From Candidatus Heimdallarchaeota archaeon (GTDB lineage: Archaea > Asgardarchaeota > Heimdallarchaeia > Heimdallarchaeales > Kariarchaeaceae), in assembly GCA_026702845.1 (NCBI GenBank), contig JADCLS010000001.1:620001-684000 (forward strand): 64,000 bases of DNA. The letters run 5' to 3'. The notes beneath the pieces were generated by a model. That model had not been told where the DNA came from. It was given only the letters and a program-made list of their open reading frames with translations, and searched no databases. The stretch's first letter is position 1. Each line of letters begins with the position of its first letter. Shown here in pieces: positions 1-9,042 of the stretch. A program made the position numbers and the translations under genes.

Positions 1-50
1 TCTATGTACGTACCTAGACAAAATTTGAGAAAAATACAAAATTTACATTT

Positions 51-902
51 CTATGTTTGACTATCTGATTGAGATCGAGATTCAAGTATAGCAATCCTCT
101 CCTCGACATCTTGCAATAATTCTGGTTCTTCTAGCATTTTCAACAGCATTAGATTTTCAATTGAATTGATTTGATATATTGCTGTTCCTCTAACAAGTAA
201 ACTGGGATCTTTTCTTGCCACATCCATCAGAAAATCCTCATCATTGATTAACTCAAGGCATTTAATCTTAGTGTGCGCATATTCTGCATTGTTTAAGATA
301 TATTTTATTAATTCTTGATTTGAAACTCTTTCCAATATCTCCTCAATAATGTTATAGTCTCCCAAGACTGATGCTATTTGAACCAGCTTGTTATGGTCCT
401 CAATCATTCTAGCAGCTGCAGCTCTTACTTCCGTATCTTGAGCTTTAACTGCCAAGTTAAACAAGTTATCTTCATTTAAATTTACAAATTTGACTTTTGC
501 CATAATCACCTTACGGACCCTAAAATCTGTCTCTTTGACTAGTAATCCCGCAAAAAATTCATCATAGATGGCAGGAAGTCTCTCGACAGCTTTTCTCCTA
601 AGATGCCAAGAATCATCTTCAGATGCAATTTCTTTTAAAATCTGACGTTGCCAGTTTGCAAGTCTTTCGATTGCAGCTTGTCTAACATTACTATCATTAT
701 CATTTTTAGCTATAATTGCTAGTAACTCCTGATCATCAATTTTCCTCACTGCAACATGACGGATATCTGGATCTAACGCAGTTACAACAGCCTCTTTGAG
801 CAATCCTTGATCTTCAAGATTGCATATTGCGTTATATCTCTCCCCCCAATCTGCACCTTCGTTAATGGAAAGTTTGTATAATTCATCAGCTGTCGATACC
901 AT
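51..902 (-). CDS. HEAT-like repeat protein
   Basis: The 283-residue protein consists almost wholly of short helical repeats, each with an Asp followed by V-R-x-A-A, then E-R-L or I-D, then a run of hydrophobics ending in I-A (for example VRQAAIERLANW and VRAAAARMIED). This is the pattern of HEAT or leucine-rich-variant solenoids, which usually act as protein-binding scaffolds. There is no signal peptide, membrane segment or catalytic motif, so it is probably cytosolic. The ATG at 902 is used because the repeats begin soon after it. It is divergent from the pyrophosphatase gene across a 180-bp promoter region. The fold is fairly sure; the partner and job are unknown. Confidence 0.75.
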   Translation of the reverse strand: MVSTADELYKLSINEGADWGERYNAICNLEDQGLLKEAVVTALDPDIRHVAVRKIDDQELLAIIAKNDNDSNVRQAAIERLANWQRQILKEIASEDDSWHLRRKAVERLPAIYDEFFAGLLVKETDFRVRKVIMAKVKFVNLNEDNLFNLAVKAQDTEVRAAAARMIEDHNKLVQIASVLGDYNIIEEILERVSNQELIKYILNNAEYAHTKIKCLELINDEDFLMDVARKDPSLLVRGTAIYQINSIENLMLLKMLEEPELLQDVEERIAILESRSQSDSQT

Positions 903-1053
903 GCATACTCATTATAATTTGTAGTTTAAGATTAAAAAAATATCCCTTATTGAGATCTATAAAAGAGAGATAAAACATATTCTCTAATTCTAAAATTTCT
1001 TTTATTTTTGATACTCTCTGCTTTCTTACTTAATTAATTCCCATGATACACAA

Positions 1054-1063
1054 TTTATTTAAA
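1054..1063 (+). promoter_or_regulatory. TATA box of the pyrophosphatase gene
   Basis: TTTATTTAAA is centred about 27 bp before the ATG at 1085, the normal archaeal spacing from TATA box to transcription start. Transcription would begin at or next to that ATG, giving a leaderless mRNA. This also rules out the in-frame upstream ATG at 1043, which would lie ahead of the promoter. Confidence 0.6.
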
Positions 1064-1084
1064 CAGGATCATTTATTGATACTT

Positions 1085-1639
1085 ATGTTACTTTGGAAGA
1101 ATATTGTGCCTGGCATGAAACCTCCACAAAATGTATATGCACTCATTGAGTGTCCGAAAGGAACGAGAAATAAGTATGAAATATCCAAAAATGCCAATGT
1201 TATACTGTTAGATCGAGTACTACATTCATCAGTTAGTTATCCACATGATTACGGTTTAATTCCTGGAACATATGCTGATGATAATGATCCCCTCGATATT
1301 CTAGTACTTATTTCTCATCCTACTTTTCCCATGACATTAGTTGAGGCAAAACCGATTGGAATATTGCTTATGGAGGATGAAATGGGTTTGGATGAAAAAG
1401 TTCTTGCGGTTGCTACTCATGATCCAATATTCAAGGAGTATGAAGACATTGTGCAGATTCCCCATCATTTTCTCGATGAGATTCAGGAATTTTTCAGAAC
1501 GTATAAGAATCTTGAAGAAGAAAAATATGCTGAGGTCAAGGAATGGAGGGGTAGAGACTATGCATATATGGTAATTGAGAAATCGATAGAGAATTTCAAG
1601 AAGAAATTTGGCGATATAGCCACTATTAAGCCAGAATAA
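1085..1639 (+). CDS. ppa: Inorganic pyrophosphatase (family I)
   Basis: A soluble family I pyrophosphatase, hydrolysing PPi to two phosphates and so pulling biosynthetic reactions forward. The family signature is clear in DDNDPLDILVL, with the Asp residues that bind the catalytic Mg2+ ions, preceded by SYPHDYGLIPGTYAD and an N-terminal segment of the usual form LWKxIxxG..PP. The start chosen is ATG 1085 (MLLWKNIVPG), which gives 184 residues, typical of the family, and lies 27 bp after a TATA box; the in-frame ATG at 1043 would add 14 unlikely residues. The gene converges on the TPR gene, with the two stop codons one base apart. Identity is very secure. Confidence 0.95.
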   Translation: MLLWKNIVPGMKPPQNVYALIECPKGTRNKYEISKNANVILLDRVLHSSVSYPHDYGLIPGTYADDNDPLDILVLISHPTFPMTLVEAKPIGILLMEDEMGLDEKVLAVATHDPIFKEYEDIVQIPHHFLDEIQEFFRTYKNLEEEKYAEVKEWRGRDYAYMVIEKSIENFKKKFGDIATIKPE

Positions 1640-1640
1640 T

Positions 1641-2909
1641 TTATTTTTCACGAATTAGTTCAATAAGCTTTGCAGTTATATTGTACGGATCTAGTTCTAA
1701 CACCCGTTCTGCCAGCTCTAATGCTCTCTTATGATCTCCCATGTCATCATACAACGATGCTAATTCAGATAATGCATCTACAAAATCCGGATCAAGCATT
1801 AGAGCCATTTCAAAATGAGCCTTCGCCATTTCGAGATCATTTAACTCTACAAGTGCCATCGCCTTATAGGTGAGATAGGCTGGATGATCAGGTTTAATTT
1901 TTAGAGCCATATCATAATAAATGACTGCATCATGATATTTACCTAGGCAGATGCAACTTGCACCCATATTATTCAATGTTATTGTTCCCTGAGGCTCGAT
2001 TTCTAGTGCTCTGAGGTAATATCGCATTGCCTCCTCATAATCCTGTAGTTTGTGATATACTGTTCCCTTATTAGCAATACAAGTAGCATCCTCAGGATCA
2101 AGTTCCAGTGCACGATCAAAACATTTCAACGCTTCTTCTGTACGCTCTAATTCTTGAAGGGTGAGACCTCTATTATTCCAGGTTTGTTTAACTTCTTCTG
2201 ATAATGATAATACCTTGTCAAAATACTCTAATGCTTCTGTATACTTTCCCAAATTATGTAATGCTAGCCCTTTATTATTCAATGCTTGTAGATAATTCTC
2301 ATTGAATGAAAGTGCTTGATCATAGCAAAAAATCGCATCCTCTAAATATCCCTGTGAAGAGAGTACCAAGCCCTTATTCACCCATGCAAGTATGGATTCA
2401 GGATTCATTTGTAGAGCTTGATCAATGTGAATGAGAGCTAGATCCAACTCATCCATGTGATATAGAGCCCGGCCCTTTTGATTGTGAAAATCCTCGTCAT
2501 CAGAATCTAGTTTTAAACCTTTTTCTGCACAACGTAGAGCTTCACTATAGTCATCTAGATGTTCTATATAAATTTCTCCAAGATTATACCAGGTATAGGG
2601 ACTCGTGTCATCGATTTCCAGTGATTTTTTATAACAATGAATCGCTTTATCGTAATTCTTTATTTCAGAGTGGATGAGCCCCATCATATGCCAAGCATTA
2701 TCATCTTCCTCATTTATCTCAACAATCTCAGTATAACAATCTATTGCCTCTTCATTTTTATCTAATTGATACAGTGCATCTGCTTTCTTTCTCAATATTT
2801 CTCTATCAAATGGATTGAGCTCCAGGATTTTATCAAATAGTCGAACTGCTTCATCATAATTACCTTGCTCCACTGCAGAATTTGCTTGATCCAGTAGCTC
2901 ATCAATCAC
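1641..2909 (-). CDS. Twelve-repeat TPR protein
   Basis: The 422-residue protein is built from about twelve consecutive 34-residue tetratricopeptide repeats from residue 1 to the end, with the usual pattern W/Y..G..L...G....A...Y..AL...P (for example AWVNKGLVLSSQGYLEDAI). TPR arrays form superhelical scaffolds that bind peptides or partner proteins. There is no signal peptide, membrane segment or added enzyme domain, so it is probably cytosolic. The start is GTG at 2909, supported by a TATA box about 26 bp upstream, which implies a leaderless transcript. The fold is certain; the partner cannot be told from context, since the neighbours (pyrophosphatase, phosphate transport) are transcribed the other way. 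Confidence 0.9.
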   Translation of the reverse strand: MIDELLDQANSAVEQGNYDEAVRLFDKILELNPFDREILRKKADALYQLDKNEEAIDCYTEIVEINEEDDNAWHMMGLIHSEIKNYDKAIHCYKKSLEIDDTSPYTWYNLGEIYIEHLDDYSEALRCAEKGLKLDSDDEDFHNQKGRALYHMDELDLALIHIDQALQMNPESILAWVNKGLVLSSQGYLEDAIFCYDQALSFNENYLQALNNKGLALHNLGKYTEALEYFDKVLSLSEEVKQTWNNRGLTLQELERTEEALKCFDRALELDPEDATCIANKGTVYHKLQDYEEAMRYYLRALEIEPQGTITLNNMGASCICLGKYHDAVIYYDMALKIKPDHPAYLTYKAMALVELNDLEMAKAHFEMALMLDPDFVDALSELASLYDDMGDHKRALELAERVLELDPYNITAKLIELIREK

Positions 2910-2930
2910 AATAGAATAGAAGTGTCACAA

Positions 2931-2940
2931 GTATTTAAAT
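2931..2940 (-). promoter_or_regulatory. TATA box of the TPR gene
   Basis: On the minus strand this reads ATTTAAATAC and is centred 26 bp before the GTG at 2909, the spacing expected for a leaderless archaeal transcript. Confidence 0.55.
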
Positions 2941-2961
2941 GAAATTTAATTAACATCGTCA

Positions 2962-3020
2962 AACAGAGTATTTTCACTACTTGAAATGGGAACTATGAGA
3001 ACTCAGAGTATTCTGAATAC
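2962..3020 (+). promoter_or_regulatory. Putative Pho operator before pstCA
   Basis: AACTATGAG at 2991-2999 is followed at once by AACTCAGAGT at 3000-3009 and TTCTGAATAC, and a further CAGAGTA lies at 2964-2970. The AACTC-N-GAGT core recurs before the AbrB-PhoU regulator gene (7893-7920) and before pstS (9043-9170), but I did not notice it at other promoters of the window. It lies upstream of the likely TATA element (about 3032-3040), so it could serve activation or repression. The AbrB-PhoU protein is the natural candidate ligand (inference). Confidence 0.55.
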
Positions 3021-3076
3021 CCATAATTTATGCTTATATCTAAGATTAGTATGATTTAGAATCGGAGTAAAATCAA

Positions 3077-5041
3077 GTGACAAGTTCAAATGCAATTCAA
3101 GGTGGACAGATTGGATTCATAAGCAAAATTCGTAACGAATTGACAGATATGTCTTCTGGTTTACGCTTCCGAAAGATAAAACAGAAGTTGTGGGTACGTT
3201 CTCTCTTTGTCAGTGGAAATCTAACTATAGTGCTCTTACTAGGCACTATAGCCACAATGGTTAGTTATGGGTGGCCATTCTTCAAGGATATTCAGGGTTT
3301 TATTGAGATAATATCTACTAATAATTGGTATCCTGCTGATGAATGGGGAGCAGGGCATTATGGTGCTCTTGCTATGATTTATGGAACATTTTTTGTGGGT
3401 ATCCCAGCACTAATCATCTCGATAGTTCTTGGAATTTCCACAGCAGTTGTTCTTTCTGAATATGTTCCCCAGAAAATCTCACGCAAAATTCAACCAATAA
3501 TAGAGTATATAGCAGCTATACCATCCGTCATATTTGGAGTTATAGCTTTTATTTACATGGATAAAATTATTAAATTCGTTTTTGGTGTCTCATCGGGAAG
3601 AGGTCCATTGAATGCATCAATAACCTTGGCTATTATGGCCACACCTATCATAGTATCTATTAGCTATGATGCATTACAATCAACTCCTCCTATGCAGCGT
3701 CATGCAGCTAAGGCATTTGGAGCTACAAGGTATGAGGTTTTCAGAGCAGTAGTACTTCCTCATGCCTTCACATCAATCAGTGCATCCATTCTTCTTGCTT
3801 TTAGCAGAGTATTGGGAGAGACAATGGTAGTATTGATGATTCTGGGTAATTCTCCTGTAATAAAATGGTCTTTCTTTAAACCAGCATACACTCTGACCTC
3901 AGCAATTGCCAATGAGATTGGTGATGCAAGATTTGGATCTGCTGAATTCAGTGTTCTCTTTGTTCTTGCCCTAATCCTCCTAATATTCTCCTTTCTTATA
4001 ATTTTGATTTCAAACCTTATCACAACAAAGAATAAATATTTTTTCAGTTTCTTGAGTTTATTGTTCATTCCAATCAGATTATTAGGTGGAACTACAAGGG
4101 ATATTCTTCAATTATTTGCAAAACAGAAGGAAATGAACCAACAAATGATTGAATCTAGGATTAAGAAGAGGATGTTTATTGATTACTTGGTTCAGGCTAT
4201 TCTAAGCACTATTCTATTAACTTTGATCGGTATGGTTTTCACCTTCTTATTTCTTGTTCTGAAGGATGGTGTAGCAGAGGTTTCAATCCGATTTATTATG
4301 AGTTTTCCCACTTTTAGTTCTCTTTTCAGAGGAGAATACGGTATTTATGGTGCAATAATTGGTAGTGGTGGCTTAGTTCTACTATCTGCTTTGATTGCAT
4401 TTCCGATTGCTACTGCTACTGGAGTATATTTGAGTGAATTTGCCAAACCCAGTAGATTGAAGAACTTCATACAAATGGCTATCATTAATATCTCTGCCAT
4501 ACCAAGTATTGTGGTGGGATTATTTGTTTATGGTGCCTTTTCAGTGGCCCTTAAGTGGGAGTCAGGAATCCTACCGGGGTCGATTGCTTTGGGAATCATG
4601 ATGCTCCCTATCGTAACTACTAATACAATTGAGGCATTACGGAATGTCCCCCAATATCATAAATACTCTGCTCTTGCACTGGGAGCTTCACATTGGGAAG
4701 CTGTGTCAAAACATAGATTACCTTATGCTTTGCCCTCAATAATCACCGGATATGTATTAGCCATGGCCAGAGTAATAGGTGAGACTGCACCTTTACTTCT
4801 CACTGCAGCTGCTTTTACCTATGCTGAGTCTCCATACCCTTCACAACTTATCCAGGAACCGATTAGAGCACTACCCTTTGAAATATACTATAATTTGCTC
4901 TTCTCTACCTGGCAAGGGGCTGCTGGATGGGCATTGGGTACTGCAGTGGTATTGCTTATCTTAGTGGCATTATTGAACACCCTTGCATATGCATTGAGGA
5001 TACTTATTCGTAAAAAGTACGAATACAATGGGAATATTTAG
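3077..5041 (+). CDS. Fused phosphate ABC permease PstC-PstA
   Basis: One 654-residue polypeptide holds both membrane subunits of the high-affinity phosphate importer. Residues 1 to about 325 match PstC, with the ATPase-contacting loop HAAKAFGATRYEVFRAVVLP near residue 209. After a charged linker rich in Lys, Gln and Glu (about 340-370), residues 370-654 match PstA, with its own loop YSALALGASHWEAV near residue 531. Each half has about six membrane helices. There is no stop or frameshift between the halves, and PstB follows 11 bp later with its own Shine-Dalgarno site. The start is GTG 3077, with GGAG ten bases before. PstC and PstA are normally separate genes, so the fusion fixes a one-to-one heterodimer. 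Confidence 0.92.
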   Translation: MTSSNAIQGGQIGFISKIRNELTDMSSGLRFRKIKQKLWVRSLFVSGNLTIVLLLGTIATMVSYGWPFFKDIQGFIEIISTNNWYPADEWGAGHYGALAMIYGTFFVGIPALIISIVLGISTAVVLSEYVPQKISRKIQPIIEYIAAIPSVIFGVIAFIYMDKIIKFVFGVSSGRGPLNASITLAIMATPIIVSISYDALQSTPPMQRHAAKAFGATRYEVFRAVVLPHAFTSISASILLAFSRVLGETMVVLMILGNSPVIKWSFFKPAYTLTSAIANEIGDARFGSAEFSVLFVLALILLIFSFLIILISNLITTKNKYFFSFLSLLFIPIRLLGGTTRDILQLFAKQKEMNQQMIESRIKKRMFIDYLVQAILSTILLTLIGMVFTFLFLVLKDGVAEVSIRFIMSFPTFSSLFRGEYGIYGAIIGSGGLVLLSALIAFPIATATGVYLSEFAKPSRLKNFIQMAIINISAIPSIVVGLFVYGAFSVALKWESGILPGSIALGIMMLPIVTTNTIEALRNVPQYHKYSALALGASHWEAVSKHRLPYALPSIITGYVLAMARVIGETAPLLLTAAAFTYAESPYPSQLIQEPIRALPFEIYYNLLFSTWQGAAGWALGTAVVLLILVALLNTLAYALRILIRKKYEYNGNI

Positions 5042-5052
5042 GAGAAATTAAT

Positions 5053-5946
5053 ATGAATATAACATATAATGACAGTGGGGATCTACCCCAATCACTTTCC
5101 GCAACTGAATTCACTAAGGAATTCAATGCTTTGAAGGATATACAGGCAAAAAATAATGAGATTTACAAGAAGCAGACGTTTTCTGATGATGAAACGGCTG
5201 TGGAGATTAATAACTTTAGCTTCAGCTATGGTGAGGGCCCACTTGTGTTGAATGATATTTCCATCCGGATACCCAAGAATAAAATTGTGGCCATTATTGG
5301 TCCATCCGGTTGTGGAAAATCAACACTCTTGAGATCTATAAATCGGATGAATGACGAGATGGGAATTACTAAAGCAGTCGGAGAGATCGTCATTGATGGA
5401 GAAAATATCCTCTCAAAGGATACCGAATTGTTACAGCTGAGAACAAAGGTGGGGATGGTGTTTCAGAAACCCCAACCCTTCCCCAGATCCATTCGTAATA
5501 ATATCACATTCGGTCCCAAGCTCCATGGAATAAACGCTCAGGATCAATTGGATGAGATTGTAGAAAAATCACTGAAAGGGGCAGGTCTTTGGGATGAAGT
5601 CCACGATAGACTAGATGATCATGCTTATGGACTATCTGGAGGCCAACAGCAGAGATTATGTATTGCTCGAACCATTGCAGTTAAACCATCGATTATTCTC
5701 TTTGATGAGCCAGCGAGCGCACTTGATCCAAAGTCAACTTATCAGATCGAGGACTTGTTACTTGAATTGAAAGAGCAATATACAGTGTTGATAGTGACAC
5801 ACAATATGCAACAAGCTGCAAGAATTAGTGACTACTGTATATTCATGTATCATGGCAATGTGATCGAATATGGGTTAACTAGTGAGGTTTTTGAGAAACC
5901 ATTTTACACACTGACAGAGAATTATATCTCAGGTAGGTTTGGATAA
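5053..5946 (+). CDS. pstB: Phosphate ABC transporter ATPase PstB
   Basis: The ATPase subunit of the Pst phosphate importer, binding the cytoplasmic loops of the fused permease. Visible motifs are Walker A GPSGCGKST (residues 83-91), the Q-loop in VFQKPQPFP, the signature LSGGQQQRL near 194, Walker B IILFDEPASALDP and the H-loop VTHNMQQ. GMVFQKPQPFP and the RINRMND-like segment are typical of PstB. At 297 residues it is about 45 longer than usual because of an acidic, polar N-terminal tail; the ATG is preceded by GGAG, so the tail is probably real. It sits 11 bp after pstCA and 12 bp before phoU. Confidence 0.96.
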   Translation: MNITYNDSGDLPQSLSATEFTKEFNALKDIQAKNNEIYKKQTFSDDETAVEINNFSFSYGEGPLVLNDISIRIPKNKIVAIIGPSGCGKSTLLRSINRMNDEMGITKAVGEIVIDGENILSKDTELLQLRTKVGMVFQKPQPFPRSIRNNITFGPKLHGINAQDQLDEIVEKSLKGAGLWDEVHDRLDDHAYGLSGGQQQRLCIARTIAVKPSIILFDEPASALDPKSTYQIEDLLLELKEQYTVLIVTHNMQQAARISDYCIFMYHGNVIEYGLTSEVFEKPFYTLTENYISGRFG

Positions 5947-5958
5947 GGAGGTATTGGT

Positions 5959-6651
5959 ATGGTACGTGTATCATTAGAAGATAGTATTAACGAGATATTC
6001 ACAGGGATTCAGAAATTATTGGATACCGTTGAAATTAATTTGGAAGCATTTGAAGAAGCTTTTTCTTCTAGCAATAAGGATGAATTTGATGCTAAGATGG
6101 AATTTTCCAAGGCAAGAACAAATGATCTGACAATAAGATCTCTTGGAGAGGCATTGGAGGGAAAAACTGTGAAAACGCTATCATTACAAGCTCCAGTAGG
6201 CAGAGATTTACGATTGGTTATCTCAAGTTTTAGGATGATCTACGATATACAACGCATCTCAAGAGATGCTCTAAACGCATTCAAGGATATTCTGGATATA
6301 AAGGGAGAGGATCTTAATGAATTTGAGCTGAAACAGATCAATATATTCTCTGAAGTAGTAAATAAAGGGAAACAATTGATAGAGATATTCAAACAAATCT
6401 ATGGAGCAAATATGCGTGAACATCAAAACTTCAATGAATTGATCATACAATCAATAAATCTCGATAATGAGATAGATGATATATTTGATCAAATCATGAA
6501 CGACATCATGAACAACAAAGATATCAACCTTCGTACAGGTGTGCTTATCCTATCTGCAAATCGAAGTCTCGAGAGATATGGTGATCATGCTTGTAATATG
6601 ATCGAACGAGCTATCTATATCCAAACAGGTGAAAAGGTAGAGATAAAGTAA
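5959..6651 (+). CDS. phoU: Phosphate signalling protein PhoU
   Basis: A classical two-bundle PhoU of 230 residues, the cytosolic protein that restrains the Pst transporter when phosphate is plentiful. The conserved helices are seen in LQAPVGRDLRLVISSFRM and IQRISRDALN of the first bundle and in SLERYGDHACNMIERAIY of the second, which carry the acidic metal-binding E/D-x-x-x-D motifs. The gene follows pstB with a strong Shine-Dalgarno site (AAGGAGGT), as third gene of the pstCA-pstB-phoU operon. A separate AbrB-PhoU protein lies downstream, so the locus has two PhoU forms, probably one for transporter control and one for transcription. Confidence 0.93.
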   Translation: MVRVSLEDSINEIFTGIQKLLDTVEINLEAFEEAFSSSNKDEFDAKMEFSKARTNDLTIRSLGEALEGKTVKTLSLQAPVGRDLRLVISSFRMIYDIQRISRDALNAFKDILDIKGEDLNEFELKQINIFSEVVNKGKQLIEIFKQIYGANMREHQNFNELIIQSINLDNEIDDIFDQIMNDIMNNKDINLRTGVLILSANRSLERYGDHACNMIERAIYIQTGEKVEIK

Positions 6652-6712
6652 ATTCATTTCATTTTTTTCTTAAATCTCAAATTAATTTATTACCGTCCAA
6701 TTATTTGACTTA

Positions 6713-7849
6713 ATGATGCGTAAGCTATTATTACTAACTCTCCTAGCAATGATATTTTCTTGTTCAATTGGTACTGCAATGATCGATGATGAAATGTCAC
6801 AAAATGGGATTCTGAGCGATAAGGAAATGAGTGTAGGCATAACTTTTGTTGGTACTTCTAGTTTGACTAGTGATGAGGTCCATAAAAATGAACTAGGTAC
6901 TTATGATATTATCTCAAAAGATTTTATGACCTTGATCGTGATTAAGGTAAATTTTTCTGGTTATACTGAATGGCGAGATATAAAACAGATATATGGGAGT
7001 GCTGATACCACTAGACCAACTGTTGGTCAGCTGGACCTCTTGGTTGATGGCCAGGTTTCAACTATAGGTTCAGGATATACTAGTTGGGCTGGAGGTTTTG
7101 TCGTGCTGATAGATGAAGGAGATCATCAAATTACTGCAATATATTCAAATATGGGCGAGGATGGAACTTTTATGTATGCCATGGACTCGATCACTATCAG
7201 GGTAAGATCTAGCGAATCAGCATTTGATGATTTTATATACAAATTAATTGATTTAGATTTATCTATTGCTGATGAGGCACAAGATGGTCTGAATATTAGC
7301 AGATTAAATACCTTTTATGAGTTTAATTGGGAGATGTACATCAAGAATTCATCATTGGGTATCAACAAACTGAACATTGATGTTGATTATGATGAGATTA
7401 TAATAATTGATGGCTTGGTAGATACAACTGGATCTATGGGGGATGCTACTGTTGAGTGGCAATCTTCAACTATCGGCCACCTATTCCTTGTCGATGCCAA
7501 AGGTGTTCATCTTATTGATCCAGCAAATCCACCTCAAGGAATCTATTTACGGACTGGATCTGATAACTATGTTGGAATACTTGCTTTTTGTGATGCTGGT
7601 ATTGGTTATGATTATGAAGATTTTCAGGGATTTTATTGGAGTTCAGATGCGTTAGTAGAATTTAAGTTCAATTTTGATTTCTTCAATGATGTTGTATGTG
7701 AACACATCTATTTGGAGCCTGAAACAGATATGGTATTAATTACAACTCTATCCTCTTGGGGTAACCTTGGATATTCCTCTTCATTGTGTATCAATATGCT
7801 TGTCATAGTTGTGCTGTATAAAAGAAATTTCCGAAAAACAGAAATCTAA
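6713..7849 (+). CDS. Secreted or surface protein of unknown function
   Basis: The 378-residue product begins with a clear signal peptide (MMRKLLLLTLLAMIFSCSIG, likely cleaved near TAM) and ends with a hydrophobic stretch and a basic tail (MLVIVVLYKRNFRK), so it is probably exported and held at the C-terminus. The body is rich in Asp, Tyr, Gly and Trp and reads like beta-sandwich extracellular domains, for example around LDLLVDGQVSTIGSG. I recognise no family. The start at ATG 6713 fits a TATA element near 6681-6692. It lies between phoU and the AbrB-PhoU gene and has its own promoter without the Pho motif, so a role in phosphate uptake is only a guess from position. Confidence 0.6.
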   Translation: MMRKLLLLTLLAMIFSCSIGTAMIDDEMSQNGILSDKEMSVGITFVGTSSLTSDEVHKNELGTYDIISKDFMTLIVIKVNFSGYTEWRDIKQIYGSADTTRPTVGQLDLLVDGQVSTIGSGYTSWAGGFVVLIDEGDHQITAIYSNMGEDGTFMYAMDSITIRVRSSESAFDDFIYKLIDLDLSIADEAQDGLNISRLNTFYEFNWEMYIKNSSLGINKLNIDVDYDEIIIIDGLVDTTGSMGDATVEWQSSTIGHLFLVDAKGVHLIDPANPPQGIYLRTGSDNYVGILAFCDAGIGYDYEDFQGFYWSSDALVEFKFNFDFFNDVVCEHIYLEPETDMVLITTLSSWGNLGYSSSLCINMLVIVVLYKRNFRKTEI

Positions 7850-7892
7850 CAAGTTAAAACACTATCGGATGGAGTATCATATATCATGGTTA

Positions 7893-7920
7893 AACTCGGA
7901 GTAACTCAGAGTTACTGAGC
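7893..7920 (+). promoter_or_regulatory. Pho operator before the AbrB-PhoU gene
   Basis: AACTCGGAGT (7893-7902) and AACTCAGAGT (7903-7912) abut exactly, giving a 10-bp helical repeat, followed by TTACTGAG. Within it GTAACTCAGAGTTAC (7901-7915) is a perfect 15-bp palindrome. The same core recurs before pstCA and pstS. The site lies upstream of the likely TATA element (about 7947-7957) of the gene that starts at 7992, so autoregulation is likely (inference). Confidence 0.6.
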
Positions 7921-7991
7921 TATCCATTATTTATCAATAGATAGAATAAAAAATATAGATTAGTTGGAGAACTAATAGGAATTAGAGTACA

Positions 7992-9023
7992 ATGAGTAAA
8001 AAAGTAACTCGGAGAAAATTACAATTTGCAGGTAATTCATCCTATGTTCTTACCATTCCAAAAGCGTGGATTAAGTCTGCCAAACTTGATAAGAAGGATA
8101 GTGAGGTGATGATAGAAGAATTGGCTGATGGATCTTTGAGAATATACCCTGAATCAATAACTGATGTGTCGAATGAAATTAATGATTTGTCCATTCAAGT
8201 GGGTAATAAGACATCATCTGAAGAGGTTATACGTTTCATTCTTGCTGGGTATCTCAATTCAAAATCTAAGATCTCAATCAATTCTAAAAAGAATGAGACA
8301 CTACCAGCTAATTTGACAATGAAAATCGAGGATCTTACCCAAAAACTATGGGGCAGCGAGATTATCACTCAATCAGCTGAATCTGTTGTACTTCACGATG
8401 CCTTAGATCCAACCCAATTAACCCTCCTTGATATTATTCAACGAGCATTTAATACTGCATCTCACATGCTTACCATGGCTTTAGAGGCAATAGAAGAAAA
8501 AGATAATGATAAGTTATTGCAGATTCAGAGATCAGAAAATACTCTGGATAAGCTATATTATTTTGCTCTACGTCAGCTTTACCAGGCATCTAATAGTATT
8601 TTATTTGCTAATAGTATAGGTATTAATCCAAGTGATGTAATCGATTATCATTTATTAATTAAGAATATCGAGAGAATTGGTGATCATGCAAATAACATTA
8701 GTAAGGCTATTCAGAGCGAGAAAGATGCAGCTTTTAATAATGAATTGATAATCTACGGGCAAGAAGCACTTGAAGCATGTAAGTTAGCAGTGAATTCATT
8801 TCTTATGAATACCCAGGTTGAAAAGCGATACGCAAAGGCAAATGAGGCTATTATACTTAAAGAGAATATTGTAAAACAAATCGGAAATCTTGATCTCAGT
8901 CCTAGTGATTTTAGCATTTCAAAATCGATTTTAAGGATTGCAGACTACGCATCCGATATTGCAGAGTTGCAGATAAACAGGTTTATCATCTCTGCAAATA
9001 ATGTTATCGTGCATCAACTATAA
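7992..9023 (+). CDS. AbrB-PhoU phosphate uptake regulator
   Basis: The 343-residue protein joins an N-terminal SpoVT/AbrB swapped-hairpin DNA-binding domain (residues 1 to about 55; RKLQFAGNSSYVLTIPKAW is the family hallmark) to two PhoU-type helical bundles (about 140-330), with RIGDHANNISKAI as the typical PhoU metal-helix motif. Proteins of this layout are widespread in archaea beside pst genes and are regarded as transcriptional regulators of phosphate uptake. An abutting 10-bp direct repeat with a perfect palindrome lies about 75 bp upstream, and similar sites precede pstCA and pstS, so it probably controls the whole module and itself. Family assignment is firm; the operator link is inference. 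Confidence 0.9.
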   Translation: MSKKVTRRKLQFAGNSSYVLTIPKAWIKSAKLDKKDSEVMIEELADGSLRIYPESITDVSNEINDLSIQVGNKTSSEEVIRFILAGYLNSKSKISINSKKNETLPANLTMKIEDLTQKLWGSEIITQSAESVVLHDALDPTQLTLLDIIQRAFNTASHMLTMALEAIEEKDNDKLLQIQRSENTLDKLYYFALRQLYQASNSILFANSIGINPSDVIDYHLLIKNIERIGDHANNISKAIQSEKDAAFNNELIIYGQEALEACKLAVNSFLMNTQVEKRYAKANEAIILKENIVKQIGNLDLSPSDFSISKSILRIADYASDIAELQINRFIISANNVIVHQL

Positions 9024-9042
9024 ATTTAGAGAATTTTTATGT

